DNA of 64,000 nt from a bacterium (GTDB lineage Bacteria; Elusimicrobiota; Elusimicrobia; Elusimicrobiales; UBA9959), in the NCBI GenBank assembly GCA_021812825.1, contig JAKAMO010000002.1:1-64000 (forward strand). The letters run 5' to 3'. Each line of letters starts with the position of its first letter. Position 1 is the first letter of the stretch. A model generated the notes under the pieces. The model ran no database searches. It had not been told where the DNA came from and worked only from the letters and a program-made list of their open reading frames with translations. The translations under genes and the position numbers were made by a program. Positions 24,277 to 32,593 of this stretch are shown piece after piece.

Positions 24277-25965
24277 CTACTGCCTGCCGGGGCGGAACGC
24301 GTAGATATAGCCGTTGGAAATGTCTTCCGCTATATAATCCGCGATGGCGTAGCCTCCGTCCTTGGGAGCCAGCAGCAGCGCGGCGTAGCTCCAGAGCGAC
24401 GGGGTGCCCCTCAGCGCCCCGGGCGGCAGCGCGGCACGTATCCAGCCGTCCCTGACGGAGACCTTGTACTGGCCGAAGCTGCGCGGGCCCTCGGGCGTTA
24501 TCTTGTAAAGCGAAGCGCCTTCGGAAGAGACTTCGAGCGCGTATTCCCACGCGCTGTCCGGGTAGATGCGCAGCGGACGGCCCTCCAGCGGGTGGCCCAC
24601 TCCGGCGCGGGCCCTGTGGTTCACGTCCATATAGAGGTCCAGGCGGATGCGGCCGAAGCCCGACGGGGAAGGGACGGACTGGTCTATGGCTCCGGGCCGG
24701 AATTCGAAGAGCGAACCGGCCGTGCTGACCGACACGCGCAGCGCCTCGAGCTTCCAGTAAGGGGCGTCCTCCGCCGGCGCCGGCGAGCCGTCGGGAGCCG
24801 GCGGCATGACGGGGTCGCGCCGGACGTTGGTCAGCTCGAAGCCCCCGGGGATGTCGGTCACCGAGATCTTGTCGTCCTGCGCCGTGGTCGAGGCCGCGTC
24901 GGCCAGGCTGGAGAAAGCCCAGGGCGGCGGGGGCTTATTCATCAGCCTGTAGGCGTTGGCCAGCGTGTTCCGCAGGTCCAGCTCGGCTTCCCCGGCCGCG
25001 TCGGTGGAGGCCAGGACCAGCAGGCCGGGTCCGTTCTCGGCGGAGAAATACTCCCGGAAAGCCGGCTCCGCCTGCGTGAAATTGCCCTGCTCGGAATTGA
25101 GGTAGGACATCAGGTCCGCCCGGGTCCGGCGCAGCGCCGAGAGCGCTCCGGCCTGCAGGGGGGCGGAGGCCCAGCGGCTGTAATCCCCGCTCCATGGCCT
25201 GAAGGCCGCCGCGATCTCGGACGGGGCGGCCTGGGTGGAGACGGCCTTCTCCAGCTCCGCGGATACGGTGGCCAGATCGCCCGTGCCGGCCGCGGTCAGC
25301 AGGCGCTCGAGCTCCGCGCGCGCGGCCGCCGGGTCCGGGGCGGTAGTCTCGTCGAAGACCACGAACCGCTCGCCGGCGGCGGAGAAAGAGGAAGTATAGG
25401 CCGCGAAAGGCACCGCGTAGACCCCGCCGTACTGCATCAGGGGCGTTCCGGTGGAGACCGCCGGGCCGCAGGCTATCCATTTCACCCCGAGGGCGCCGGC
25501 CAGCGGGAAATAGTCGGGGACCAGTCCGCCGGGAGGGGAGACCAGGCCGGCCGGGGCCTTGCCGTAGGCCGCCGCGGCTTCGTCCCGGGACATTCCCAGC
25601 CTGAGCGAGAGGAAATACGAGGCCGCGTCCGGGTTCTGCAGCCCTTCGGGCTTGCCTTCCCACGCCACTACGGGCTCGCCGGCGTAGTAAAGGAGGGGCA
25701 GTGGCGGGTCGCCGGCCGGCCGCCGCGCCAGCTCCAGCCTGCCTTCATCCGCCAGCTTCCTGACGCGCCCCTCAAGTCCTTTGACCGGCAGCGGCAGCGC
25801 GGCCGTCAGGCGGGCGTCCTTGTTGTTCTCCAGCAGGCCCAGCACCTCGGGGAGCGCGGAGTTGCCGTCGGGCACCCAGAGCAGGGCCCGGCCGGCGCCC
25901 AGCGCGGGGCTGGCCAGGAGAATAGCGGCGGACAGCGCCGCGGAGAGCTTGTTCGGTAGGCTCAT
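24277..25965 (-). CDS. Secreted protein with glucodextranase-like C-terminal domain
   Basis: 562 aa. A signal peptide covers about residues 1-22 (ending near PALGAGR). The middle part (about 25-330) resembles a degenerate glycosidase or deacetylase-type barrel. The C-terminal 170 residues match the glucodextranase C domain style, with FEFRPGAIDQS, IRLDLYMDVNHRARAGVG and a SAWEYALEVS stretch. It probably binds or processes an envelope or extracellular glycan; catalytic activity is unproven. The start at 25965 overlaps the stop of the CBM48-like gene (ATGA) and yields the signal peptide, so the longer frame was rejected. Confidence 0.7.
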   Translation of the reverse strand: MSLPNKLSAALSAAILLASPALGAGRALLWVPDGNSALPEVLGLLENNKDARLTAALPLPVKGLEGRVRKLADEGRLELARRPAGDPPLPLLYYAGEPVVAWEGKPEGLQNPDAASYFLSLRLGMSRDEAAAAYGKAPAGLVSPPGGLVPDYFPLAGALGVKWIACGPAVSTGTPLMQYGGVYAVPFAAYTSSFSAAGERFVVFDETTAPDPAAARAELERLLTAAGTGDLATVSAELEKAVSTQAAPSEIAAAFRPWSGDYSRWASAPLQAGALSALRRTRADLMSYLNSEQGNFTQAEPAFREYFSAENGPGLLVLASTDAAGEAELDLRNTLANAYRLMNKPPPPWAFSSLADAASTTAQDDKISVTDIPGGFELTNVRRDPVMPPAPDGSPAPAEDAPYWKLEALRVSVSTAGSLFEFRPGAIDQSVPSPSGFGRIRLDLYMDVNHRARAGVGHPLEGRPLRIYPDSAWEYALEVSSEGASLYKITPEGPRSFGQYKVSVRDGWIRAALPPGALRGTPSLWSYAALLLAPKDGGYAIADYIAEDISNGYIYAFRPGRQ

Positions 25966-26426
25966 TTTACCGTTATCACCGAGACCTTCCGGCCGCCCTC
26001 CGTGTCCGTGTCGGGGTTGAGCGGGTCCAGCACTTCCTGTCCGTCTATGCGGCAGATATACTTGTAGCGCCCCGGCGGCAGCGGCAGCATGGCCTCCCAG
26101 GTCTTGGCGTCCTTCTTCACCAGTACCAGAGAATCGGGGTTCCACTTGTTGAAATCCCCGGCTATCCGCACGTCCTTGGCCCCGGCTATCTTTATCGTGA
26201 AGCGGACGAAGCGCAGTTCCGGCTGCGGCGCCTCCACCGGCCGGTCCGGGCGGGGGTGCATCAGCGGCATAGCGGTGGTGCGGGTGGGCTTCACGGTAGC
26301 CACGTTCCACTGCCCGACGAAGCTGAAGTACTTCTTTATGGCGTTGTTGAACAGCACGCTGGGAACGCTGACCAGCGCGAAGACTATCGCGGCCAGCAGC
26401 AGGAGCATGGATTTTCGCTCCATCAT
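25962..26426 (-). CDS. Membrane-anchored CBM48-like glycan-binding protein
   Basis: 154 aa. One N-terminal transmembrane helix (about residues 5-24) is followed by a linker and a CBM48/AMPK-beta-type domain with the hallmark VRIAGDFNKWNPDSL and PPGRYKYICRIDGQEVLDP segments. These domains bind alpha-glucans such as glycogen. AGGAGG lies 7 bases before the ATG at 26426, which overlaps the upstream radical SAM stop. It is coupled to both neighbours, suggesting a shared glycan-related task. Confidence 0.8.
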   Translation of the reverse strand: MMERKSMLLLLAAIVFALVSVPSVLFNNAIKKYFSFVGQWNVATVKPTRTTAMPLMHPRPDRPVEAPQPELRFVRFTIKIAGAKDVRIAGDFNKWNPDSLVLVKKDAKTWEAMLPLPPGRYKYICRIDGQEVLDPLNPDTDTEGGRKVSVITVK

Positions 26427-27076
26427 CGGCCGGCCTCCTCTTCTAGGACCGGGCGGATCCTGACGTCGGCGCCGAGGGCGCCGGCCAGTTCCCTGAACTT
26501 CGCCAGGTCGACGCCGGGCGCCTCCACCGCGGTGGCCGCCACCTCCGGCAGCAGCATCACCGCTTCCCTGATGAACTCCTTCACCTTCTCGAAGCCGCCG
26601 GCCCGCCAGGGCTCCATCGGCCTCATGCGCTCCAGCCACTGCTGCGGGTCGGCCGTGTTCAGGCTGACGTGCACTGAATCTATCAGTCCCTTCATCTCGG
26701 GGACCACGTTGCGGCCCCAGACCGCGTTGGCCAGGCCGTTCGTGTTAAGGCGTATCCTGAGGGCGGCCGGTATGGGGGCGGCCCTCCCTGAGCGCACTAT
26801 CCGTGCGCAGGTCAGCATGGCCTCCAGGCGCATCGTGGGCTCGCCGTAGCCGCAGAAGACCAGCTCGGAGAAGGGGGCCGCCGCCCATTCCGCCTTGGCC
26901 AGCGAAAGCACATCGGCCGGCGACGGCTCGGCGCCGCCCAGATCGAGGTTGCTGCCGCGGTAGTCCATCTTCCACGAGGCCTTGACGCAGAAAACGCAGG
27001 CGGTAGGACAGCTGTTGGTGAGGTTGACGTACAGGGCGTCGCGGTAGCGGTAGACTATCTTAGGAGTAGCGTCCAT
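26423..27076 (-). CDS. TatD-linked radical SAM protein
   Basis: 217 aa, short radical SAM enzyme. The cluster motif is in LTNSCPTACVFCVK (CxxxCxxC), followed by LVFCGYGEPTMR (the GGE-like SAM-binding motif as GYGEP) and the RLNTNG strand. This matches the TatD-associated radical SAM family (TIGR04038-type), whose reaction is unknown. In other genomes it sits by tatD; here it is coupled instead to glycan-binding proteins. Confidence 0.8.
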   Translation of the reverse strand: MDATPKIVYRYRDALYVNLTNSCPTACVFCVKASWKMDYRGSNLDLGGAEPSPADVLSLAKAEWAAAPFSELVFCGYGEPTMRLEAMLTCARIVRSGRAAPIPAALRIRLNTNGLANAVWGRNVVPEMKGLIDSVHVSLNTADPQQWLERMRPMEPWRAGGFEKVKEFIREAVMLLPEVAATAVEAPGVDLAKFRELAGALGADVRIRPVLEEEAGR

Positions 27077-27120
27077 ATGAAGTATTTTTCTGCTTCCCGC
27101 TATTATTCTATCATTTAGAA

Positions 27121-28233
27121 ATGAGGATTTTGATAGCCCCCAACGCCTTCAAAGGAACTCTTACCGCGCGCGAGGCCGGAGAGGCGGCGGCCCTGGCCGT
27201 TAAAGAGGCGCTGCCGTCGGCGCGGACGGAGGTGCTGCCGATAGCCGACGGCGGGGACGGTCTGCTCGAAGCGCTGCGCCCTGTTCTGGGCGGCAGGCTG
27301 GTGACCAGCCGGGTAGAGGGCCCTCTGGGCGGGAGGCTGAACGCGCGCTGGCTGCTGGCCGGGCGTACCGCGGTCATAGAGATGTCGGAGGCGGCCGGGC
27401 TGAGGAGAATGCGGGGCGTTCTCAGGCCCATGGACGCCACCACGGCCGGGGTCGGCAGCCTGATGCTCGAGGCGGTGAAGCGCGGCGCGAAGGAGCTGGT
27501 GATAGGGCTGGGCGGCAGCGCCTCCAACGACGGCGGCGCCGGCTGCGCCGGGGCTTTCGGCTTCTCGCTGCTGGACGCGGCCGGCAGGCCGATACGGCCC
27601 GGGGCCGCCGGCGCCGGGCTCCTGAGTAAGGTGCTGCCCGGCGGCACGGCGCTGCTGCTGCGCGGCGTGAAGGTCACCGGACTGGCTGACGTCAGGAACC
27701 CGCTTTGCGGCCGGCTGGGGTCCGCCCGGGTCTTCGGCCCTCAGAAAGGAGCGGGTCCGCGCGAGGTGGCCGAGATGGAGCGGGCCCTGAAGTCCTATGC
27801 CGCGGCCATAAGGCGGGAACTGGGCGTGAGCATCTCGACGCTGCCCGGCGGCGCCGCCGCCGGCGGGCTCGGGGCGGGCCTCGCGGCCTTCTTCGGCGCC
27901 TCGCTGGAGGACGGCTCCTCCTTCGTGCTGTCGCGGCTTGGCTTCCAGCGGAAGCTGGCCTCCTCCGACCTGCTGATAACCGGGGAGGGCCGCTTCGACG
28001 AGCAGACCTTTTACGGCAAGGCCCCCGGCGCGGCCCTGGCGGCCGCGAAACGCCTCGGCCGGCCGGCCGTGGTGGTCTGCGGCAGGTCCCTGCTGCGCGG
28101 AAAGACCCTGCTGCTGCGGCGCGGCGTCTCGCTGATCGTAGAGGCCGGGGCGTCAAGGGACGAGGCGGGAGCGGTGCGCCGCGCGCTTGCCGCGGCTCTG
28201 CCCGGTTTCCTGCGCAGCCTCTCCGGCTGTTGA
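27121..28233 (+). CDS. Glycerate kinase (GarK/GlxK type)
   Basis: 370 aa; phosphorylates D-glycerate to a phosphoglycerate, feeding glycolysis. Family signatures: MRILIAPNAFKGTLTAREAG at the N-terminus, PIADGGDGLLEAL, GLGGSASNDGGAGCAGAFGF and TGEGRFDEQTFYGKAPGA. Length fits the family. The region just upstream is AT-rich, with TATTAT/TATCAT boxes and no ribosome binding site, so the message may be leaderless. It is divergent from the radical SAM gene. Confidence 0.93.
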   Translation: MRILIAPNAFKGTLTAREAGEAAALAVKEALPSARTEVLPIADGGDGLLEALRPVLGGRLVTSRVEGPLGGRLNARWLLAGRTAVIEMSEAAGLRRMRGVLRPMDATTAGVGSLMLEAVKRGAKELVIGLGGSASNDGGAGCAGAFGFSLLDAAGRPIRPGAAGAGLLSKVLPGGTALLLRGVKVTGLADVRNPLCGRLGSARVFGPQKGAGPREVAEMERALKSYAAAIRRELGVSISTLPGGAAAGGLGAGLAAFFGASLEDGSSFVLSRLGFQRKLASSDLLITGEGRFDEQTFYGKAPGAALAAAKRLGRPAVVVCGRSLLRGKTLLLRRGVSLIVEAGASRDEAGAVRRALAAALPGFLRSLSGC

Positions 28234-28258
28234 GGGCGCTCCATTATTTATTTATAAT
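28230..28258 (+). promoter_or_regulatory. Sigma70-type promoter for the phosphohexomutase gene
   Basis: TTGAGG (28230-28235), 17-base spacer, TATAAT (28253-28258), about 60 bp upstream of the ATG at 28318. The -35 overlaps the stop of the glycerate kinase gene. Confidence 0.75.
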
Positions 28259-28317
28259 ATCAATCCTGTTTTGCCGGCCGGTGCCGGTACCGGAATACGC
28301 GCGATAGAGAGGTTAAA

Positions 28318-29727
28318 ATGAGCTCGCACCAGGCAAATCATATTTCTTTCGGCACGGACGGCTTCAGGGGCGTGATAGCTAAAGACTTCACCTATGACGT
28401 GGTCAGGAAGACCGCCCAGGGGATGGCCGACTATATAGCCTACAAGTACATGCGCATGGAGAAGCCGACCATAGCAGTGGGTTACGACCGCAGGTTCATG
28501 TCCGACCGCTTCGCCCGCACGCTTGCCGAGGTGCTGGCCGCCAACGGCCTCAACGTAACGCTCAGCGCCACCCCGCTGCCCACCCCCGCCGTCAGCCTGC
28601 TTACGGCCAAGGGCTACGGCATGGGCGTAGTGATAACGGCCAGCCACAACCCGCACAACTACAACGGGATAAAGGTCAAGCAGAACGGCCGTTCGGCGCC
28701 GCCGGCCGTCACGGCCGACATAGAGAATTACGTGGCCAAGGCCGTGCCGGTGAAGCCCGGGGAGGTGCAGGTGGCGGTGAAGGATTTCCGCCAGGCCTAC
28801 ACGGACTACCTCGGCTCCCGCGTCAACGCCGCCAAGGTGCTGGCCAGGCTGCCGGGGCCGGTGGTGGTGGATTTCATGCACGGCTCCGGAGCGGATACCT
28901 CCGACATCTTCAAGTCGAAGAACGTGATAAAGATACGCGACAGGCACGACCCGCTGTTCGGCGGCGTGGCTCCGGAGCCGGTGGAGAAGAACCTGCAGCC
29001 GCTGATCGAGGCCGTCAAGAAGAACAAGGCGCTCTTCGGCGTGGCGCTGGACGGGGACGCCGACCGTTTCGCGCTGGTCTCCGACAAGGGGATTTACATG
29101 ACGCCCTGCCAGACCGCCCCGCTGCTGCTGGAATACTTGCTGACCACCGGCAAGTACAAGGGCAAAGTGGCGCAGGCCGTGTCGATGGGCTACCTGACCA
29201 AGCGCATAGCGCGCGCGGCCGGCCTGCCTTTCGAGGAGACACTGGTCGGCTTCAAGTACATAGCCGAGAAGATGCTGTCCGAGGACGTGACCTTCGGGGT
29301 CGAGGAATCCGGCGGCTATACCTGGAAGGGGAACCTGCCGGAGCGGGACGGCTCCCTCACCGCGCTCTTCATGATGGAGATGGTGATAAAGACCGACAAG
29401 CCGATCTCGTCCCTGTACGCGCAGATAGAGAAGAAGTACGGGCGCTCCGCCTTCGTCCGCACCGATTTCGCGCTGGAAAAAGCCATCCCCAACAAGCATT
29501 CCTTCGCGGTCAAGATAAAGAAGAAGCTGCCCAAGCTGCTCATGGGGCGCAAGATCACCGAGACCAACACGATAGACGGCCTTAAGATAGTGCTCGACAA
29601 CGACTGGTGGGTGCTGATGCGCCCGTCCGGCACCGAGCCGCTCTTGCGCACGTACGCGGAGACCGAGACCCCGGAGAACACGAAGAAGTTCCTGGACCTG
29701 GCCCGCAAGCTGATAGAGCAGAAATAA
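28318..29727 (+). CDS. Phosphoglucomutase/phosphomannomutase family
   Basis: 469 aa alpha-D-phosphohexomutase. It interconverts sugar 1- and 6-phosphates for polysaccharide and nucleotide-sugar synthesis. All four domains can be traced: substrate start FGTDGFRG, the phosphoserine loop TASHNPHNYNGIK, the metal loop DGDADRFAL, the sugar-binding GVEESGGY, and the phosphate-binding RPSGTEPLLRTYAE at the C-terminus. Whether it prefers glucose, mannose or glucosamine phosphate cannot be decided from the motifs. Confidence 0.93.
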   Translation: MSSHQANHISFGTDGFRGVIAKDFTYDVVRKTAQGMADYIAYKYMRMEKPTIAVGYDRRFMSDRFARTLAEVLAANGLNVTLSATPLPTPAVSLLTAKGYGMGVVITASHNPHNYNGIKVKQNGRSAPPAVTADIENYVAKAVPVKPGEVQVAVKDFRQAYTDYLGSRVNAAKVLARLPGPVVVDFMHGSGADTSDIFKSKNVIKIRDRHDPLFGGVAPEPVEKNLQPLIEAVKKNKALFGVALDGDADRFALVSDKGIYMTPCQTAPLLLEYLLTTGKYKGKVAQAVSMGYLTKRIARAAGLPFEETLVGFKYIAEKMLSEDVTFGVEESGGYTWKGNLPERDGSLTALFMMEMVIKTDKPISSLYAQIEKKYGRSAFVRTDFALEKAIPNKHSFAVKIKKKLPKLLMGRKITETNTIDGLKIVLDNDWWVLMRPSGTEPLLRTYAETETPENTKKFLDLARKLIEQK

Positions 29728-29749
29728 GGCCCGCCGTTAAGGTCAAAAT

Positions 29750-29758
29750 TGCTATAAT
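29750..29758 (+). promoter_or_regulatory. Extended -10 promoter of metK
   Basis: TGCTATAAT, a consensus extended -10, about 32 bp before the metK start. No clear -35, as expected for this promoter type. Confidence 0.6.
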
Positions 29759-29790
29759 TTACCAATAGAAATACAGGGAGGAGAGCGATC

Positions 29791-30993
29791 ATGAACTGCA
29801 AAGGCAAGAGGTTCTTTACATCCGAATCGGTGACCGAGGGTCACCCCGACAAGGTTTGCGACCAGATCTCTGACGCGGTGCTGGACGAGATCATGAAGAA
29901 GGATCCGGCCGGCCGCGTGGCCTGCGAGACCTTCATAACCCGCGGCATGGTGGTAGTGGGCGGAGAGATAACCACGAAGACCTTCGTGGACGTGGACGAG
30001 CTCGCCCGCCGCGTCATCCGCGAGATAGGCTATACTCATTCCAAGTACGGCTTCAACTACGAGACCTGCGCGGTGGTGAACGTGATCGGCCGCCAGAGCC
30101 CGGACATCGCCCAGGGCGTGGACACCGGCGGCGCCGGAGACCAGGGCCTGATGGTCGGCTACGCCTGCGACGAGACCCCGGAGCTGATGCCGCTGCCGCT
30201 GCAGCTGGCCCAGCGCCTGTCGATGAGGCTTTCCGAGGTCCGCAAGAAGGGGATACTCCCGTATCTCGGCCCCGACGGCAAGAGCCAGGTGACCGTTGAA
30301 TATCACGACGGACGCCCGGTGCGCATAGAGACCATCGTGATCTCGTCCCAGCACACCGAGGACATCCTGGACAAGACCGGCCACCAGATCACCGAGAAGT
30401 CCCGCAAAGAGATCTACGATAAGGTCATCGCGCCCGTCATCGACAAGCGCATGATCGACAAGAACACCAAGGTCTTCATCAACCCGACCGGCAAGTTCGT
30501 GGTCGGCGGCCCGCAGTCCGACACCGGCGTGACCGGCCGCAAGATCATCGTCGACACCTACGGCGGCATGGCTCCGCACGGCGGCGGCGCGTTCAGCGGC
30601 AAGGACTCCACCAAGGTGGACCGCAGCGCGGCCTACATGGCCCGCTACCTGGCCAAGAACATAGTGGCCGCCAAGCTCGCGAAGGAATGCACGGTGCAGT
30701 TGGCCTACGCGATAGGCGTGGCCGAGCCCGTGGGCCTCTACGTCGATACGCACGGCACCGGCCGGGTGGCCGACGAGAAGCTGGCCCAGCTGGTGAAGAC
30801 CTCCTTCAACCTGACGCCGCGCGGCATCATCAACGCGTTGAAGCTGCGCGCGCCGGTGTTCCGCAAGACCGCGGCCTACGGGCATTTCGGCCGCGCCGGC
30901 TTCGCCTGGGAAAAGACCGACGCCGCGGCCATGCTCGCCAAGAAGGCCGCCGGTTCGGTGAAGGCCCAGGCCGAGTGCGCCTGCTGCTGCTGA
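29791..30993 (+). CDS. metK: S-adenosylmethionine synthetase
   Basis: 400 aa; makes SAM from methionine and ATP. The N-terminal [21 protein letters not shown], the [12 protein letters not shown] motif and [19 protein letters not shown] (phosphate loop) are all present. A GGAGGAGAG ribosome binding site precedes the ATG. The C-terminus ends in a CACCCC cysteine-rich tail that is not part of the conserved fold. MetK supplies SAM for the radical SAM enzymes encoded in this window. A terminator follows directly. Confidence 0.97.
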   Translation: MNCKGKRFFTSESVTEGHPDKVCDQISDAVLDEIMKKDPAGRVACETFITRGMVVVGGEITTKTFVDVDELARRVIREIGYTHSKYGFNYETCAVVNVIGRQSPDIAQGVDTGGAGDQGLMVGYACDETPELMPLPLQLAQRLSMRLSEVRKKGILPYLGPDGKSQVTVEYHDGRPVRIETIVISSQHTEDILDKTGHQITEKSRKEIYDKVIAPVIDKRMIDKNTKVFINPTGKFVVGGPQSDTGVTGRKIIVDTYGGMAPHGGGAFSGKDSTKVDRSAAYMARYLAKNIVAAKLAKECTVQLAYAIGVAEPVGLYVDTHGTGRVADEKLAQLVKTSFNLTPRGIINALKLRAPVFRKTAAYGHFGRAGFAWEKTDAAAMLAKKAAGSVKAQAECACCC

Positions 30994-31002
30994 AGGCCCG
31001 GA

Positions 31003-31047
31003 CGCGCCGGAGAGGACTCTTTAGGGGGTGCTCCGGCGCGGTTTTTT
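31003..31047 (+). terminator. metK terminator
   Basis: Perfect 10-bp stem CGCGCCGGAG/CTCCGGCGCG with an 18-base loop and six T. Confidence 0.85.
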
Positions 31048-31063
31048 CTCGTCAGGGGGACAG

Positions 31064-31417
31064 ATGAGAGTATTGCTGGTAGAAGATAACGCCCTTACCC
31101 GGTACACGATACGGGCGCTGCTGGAAAAGCTGGGACACGAGGTCGTGGGCGAGGCCGAGGACGGCGCCGCCGCGGTGAAGGGCTATACGGAGTCCAGGCC
31201 CGACATCGTCTTTCTCGATCTCATACTGCCGGGCAAGTCCGGCCTCGAGATACTGGAGGACCTGCGGGCGCTGGACCCGGACGCGCGGGTGGTCGTGGTG
31301 ACCGCGGTGGAGCAGGACGAGATAGACCGCAGCCTTAACGACAAGGGCGTCACCGCCATACTCCGGAAGCCGTTCTCGTTCGACGATTTCAAGGCCCTGA
31401 TGAGCGGTCTGCGCTGA
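31064..31417 (+). CDS. CheY-like single-domain response regulator
   Basis: 117 aa receiver domain alone. Visible: LLVEDNALT with the acidic pair, phospho-acceptor Asp in VFLDLILPGKSG, Thr in VVTAVE and Lys in LRKPFSF. The start at 31064 follows AGGGGGA. The next gene, 3 bases downstream, encodes a CheC-like protein, so the pair may form a phospho-switch and its phosphatase. No kinase is adjacent. Confidence 0.9.
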   Translation: MRVLLVEDNALTRYTIRALLEKLGHEVVGEAEDGAAAVKGYTESRPDIVFLDLILPGKSGLEILEDLRALDPDARVVVVTAVEQDEIDRSLNDKGVTAILRKPFSFDDFKALMSGLR

Positions 31418-31420
31418 ACC

Positions 31421-32011
31421 ATGCAAGAGAAGGCGGCCAAAGCGTTGGGGGAGATAGCGGCCGAGAGCCTGGAGAAGTGCGTCTCCAGGCTCTCACGCGT
31501 CTCGTCGGGGCGCTGGCGCGTGGCCGGCTCCGCGGTCTCCTGCCGCAGTATGGCAGAGGCCGTCAAGGAGCATTCCGTCCGGGCCGCCGGAGAGAGCGCC
31601 GGCGTCTATTTCGATATTTCCGGGGATTTTCCGTTCTCGTCGATGGTCATGTTCAAGACCGAGGATGCCGAGATCTACTCCAGGGGTTTCCTTGGAGCGT
31701 CGTTCGAGCGGTTCCGGAACCTCGGCCAGGCCCAGGAGCTGCTGTTCTCCGAGCTCGGCAATATAATACTCAATTCGCTGGCGGCGGCCATGTCGAAAGC
31801 GACCGGCCGGCCGTTGATCCCGTCGGTGCCCAAGTGCGTGCGCGGCGAGACGCAGTTCCTCCTCGAGGCGCTGTGGTCCTCGATGGGCGCTCCGGGTAAG
31901 CGCAATATGCTCACGGTGACGCTGGACCTGAGCTGCTGCGGTTCGGTCACGCAGGCCGAGCTCATAGTGCTGATCCCGGAGGCCCTGGAGGCCGCGCTTT
32001 CAGGCGAGTGA
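31421..32011 (+). CDS. CheC/CheX-like phosphatase-family protein
   Basis: 196 aa. CheC-family proteins dephosphorylate CheY. The family motif is seen in FSELGNIILNSLAAAMS (E-x2-N active-site pair on the long helix), followed by the PSVP segment; one such motif is clear and a second is not obvious. It directly follows a CheY-like gene and there are no other chemotaxis genes nearby, so the target is most likely that regulator. CheX is an alternative name. Confidence 0.72.
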   Translation: MQEKAAKALGEIAAESLEKCVSRLSRVSSGRWRVAGSAVSCRSMAEAVKEHSVRAAGESAGVYFDISGDFPFSSMVMFKTEDAEIYSRGFLGASFERFRNLGQAQELLFSELGNIILNSLAAAMSKATGRPLIPSVPKCVRGETQFLLEALWSSMGAPGKRNMLTVTLDLSCCGSVTQAELIVLIPEALEAALSGE

Positions 32012-32033
32012 CGGCCCCGTACAAGGAGTTTTC

Positions 32034-32561
32034 ATGAAGAACAAGCTGTTTCGGGCCATAGCCATCCTGCTGCTGGCCGCGGCGCCTGCCGCGGCTTCGC
32101 AGGTCTCTATAACCGGCATCAGTTGGGAACTCTCCCGGCTGATCGGCAAGAAGCGCTCGCCCTATGCGCCGGTAAGCGCCCTGAAGGCGGCTTCCGGGAC
32201 CCCGTTCACCGACGCCCTCCGCGCGGTGGTCTCTCTGAGCAACTCTTCGGACAGGCCGGCCGAAGGGCTGGTGCTGCGTTACGCTCTCAGCCTGCGTCTT
32301 CAGCGAGCCGGCGAACAGCCGGAAAAGGCCTTCTGGGCCGTGCCGTTCTTCGTGGAGGAGGTCCGCGTCTCTAAAATAGACCCGGTCTCCCAGCGCCAGG
32401 CGCGCGTCATACGTTTCGAGCTGCAGAGCCAGCTCAACAAGCTGAAGAACAGCGGCTTCGAACCCGCCGCGCTCAAGCTGGAGGTGATGCTCTCCCCGCG
32501 CAGCGGAGACGAGCCCTCCGAGATAATCCGCGAAGCCGTCATAGAGATATCCAAGCCGTAG
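32034..32561 (+). CDS. Secreted protein of unknown function
   Basis: 175 aa with a signal peptide (about residues 1-21, ending PAAASQ). The mature domain begins with strand-rich sequence and resembles an Ig-like fold of the kind with a conserved VSLSNSS segment. It has no cysteine in the mature part and no recognised family. It follows the CheY/CheC-like pair by 22 bases with AAGGAG before the start, so it is probably in the same transcript. Confidence 0.7.
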   Translation: MKNKLFRAIAILLLAAAPAAASQVSITGISWELSRLIGKKRSPYAPVSALKAASGTPFTDALRAVVSLSNSSDRPAEGLVLRYALSLRLQRAGEQPEKAFWAVPFFVEEVRVSKIDPVSQRQARVIRFELQSQLNKLKNSGFEPAALKLEVMLSPRSGDEPSEIIREAVIEISKP

Positions 32562-32593
32562 GCCGCGTCCCGCGGCCAGCGAACGGAGCCAAC

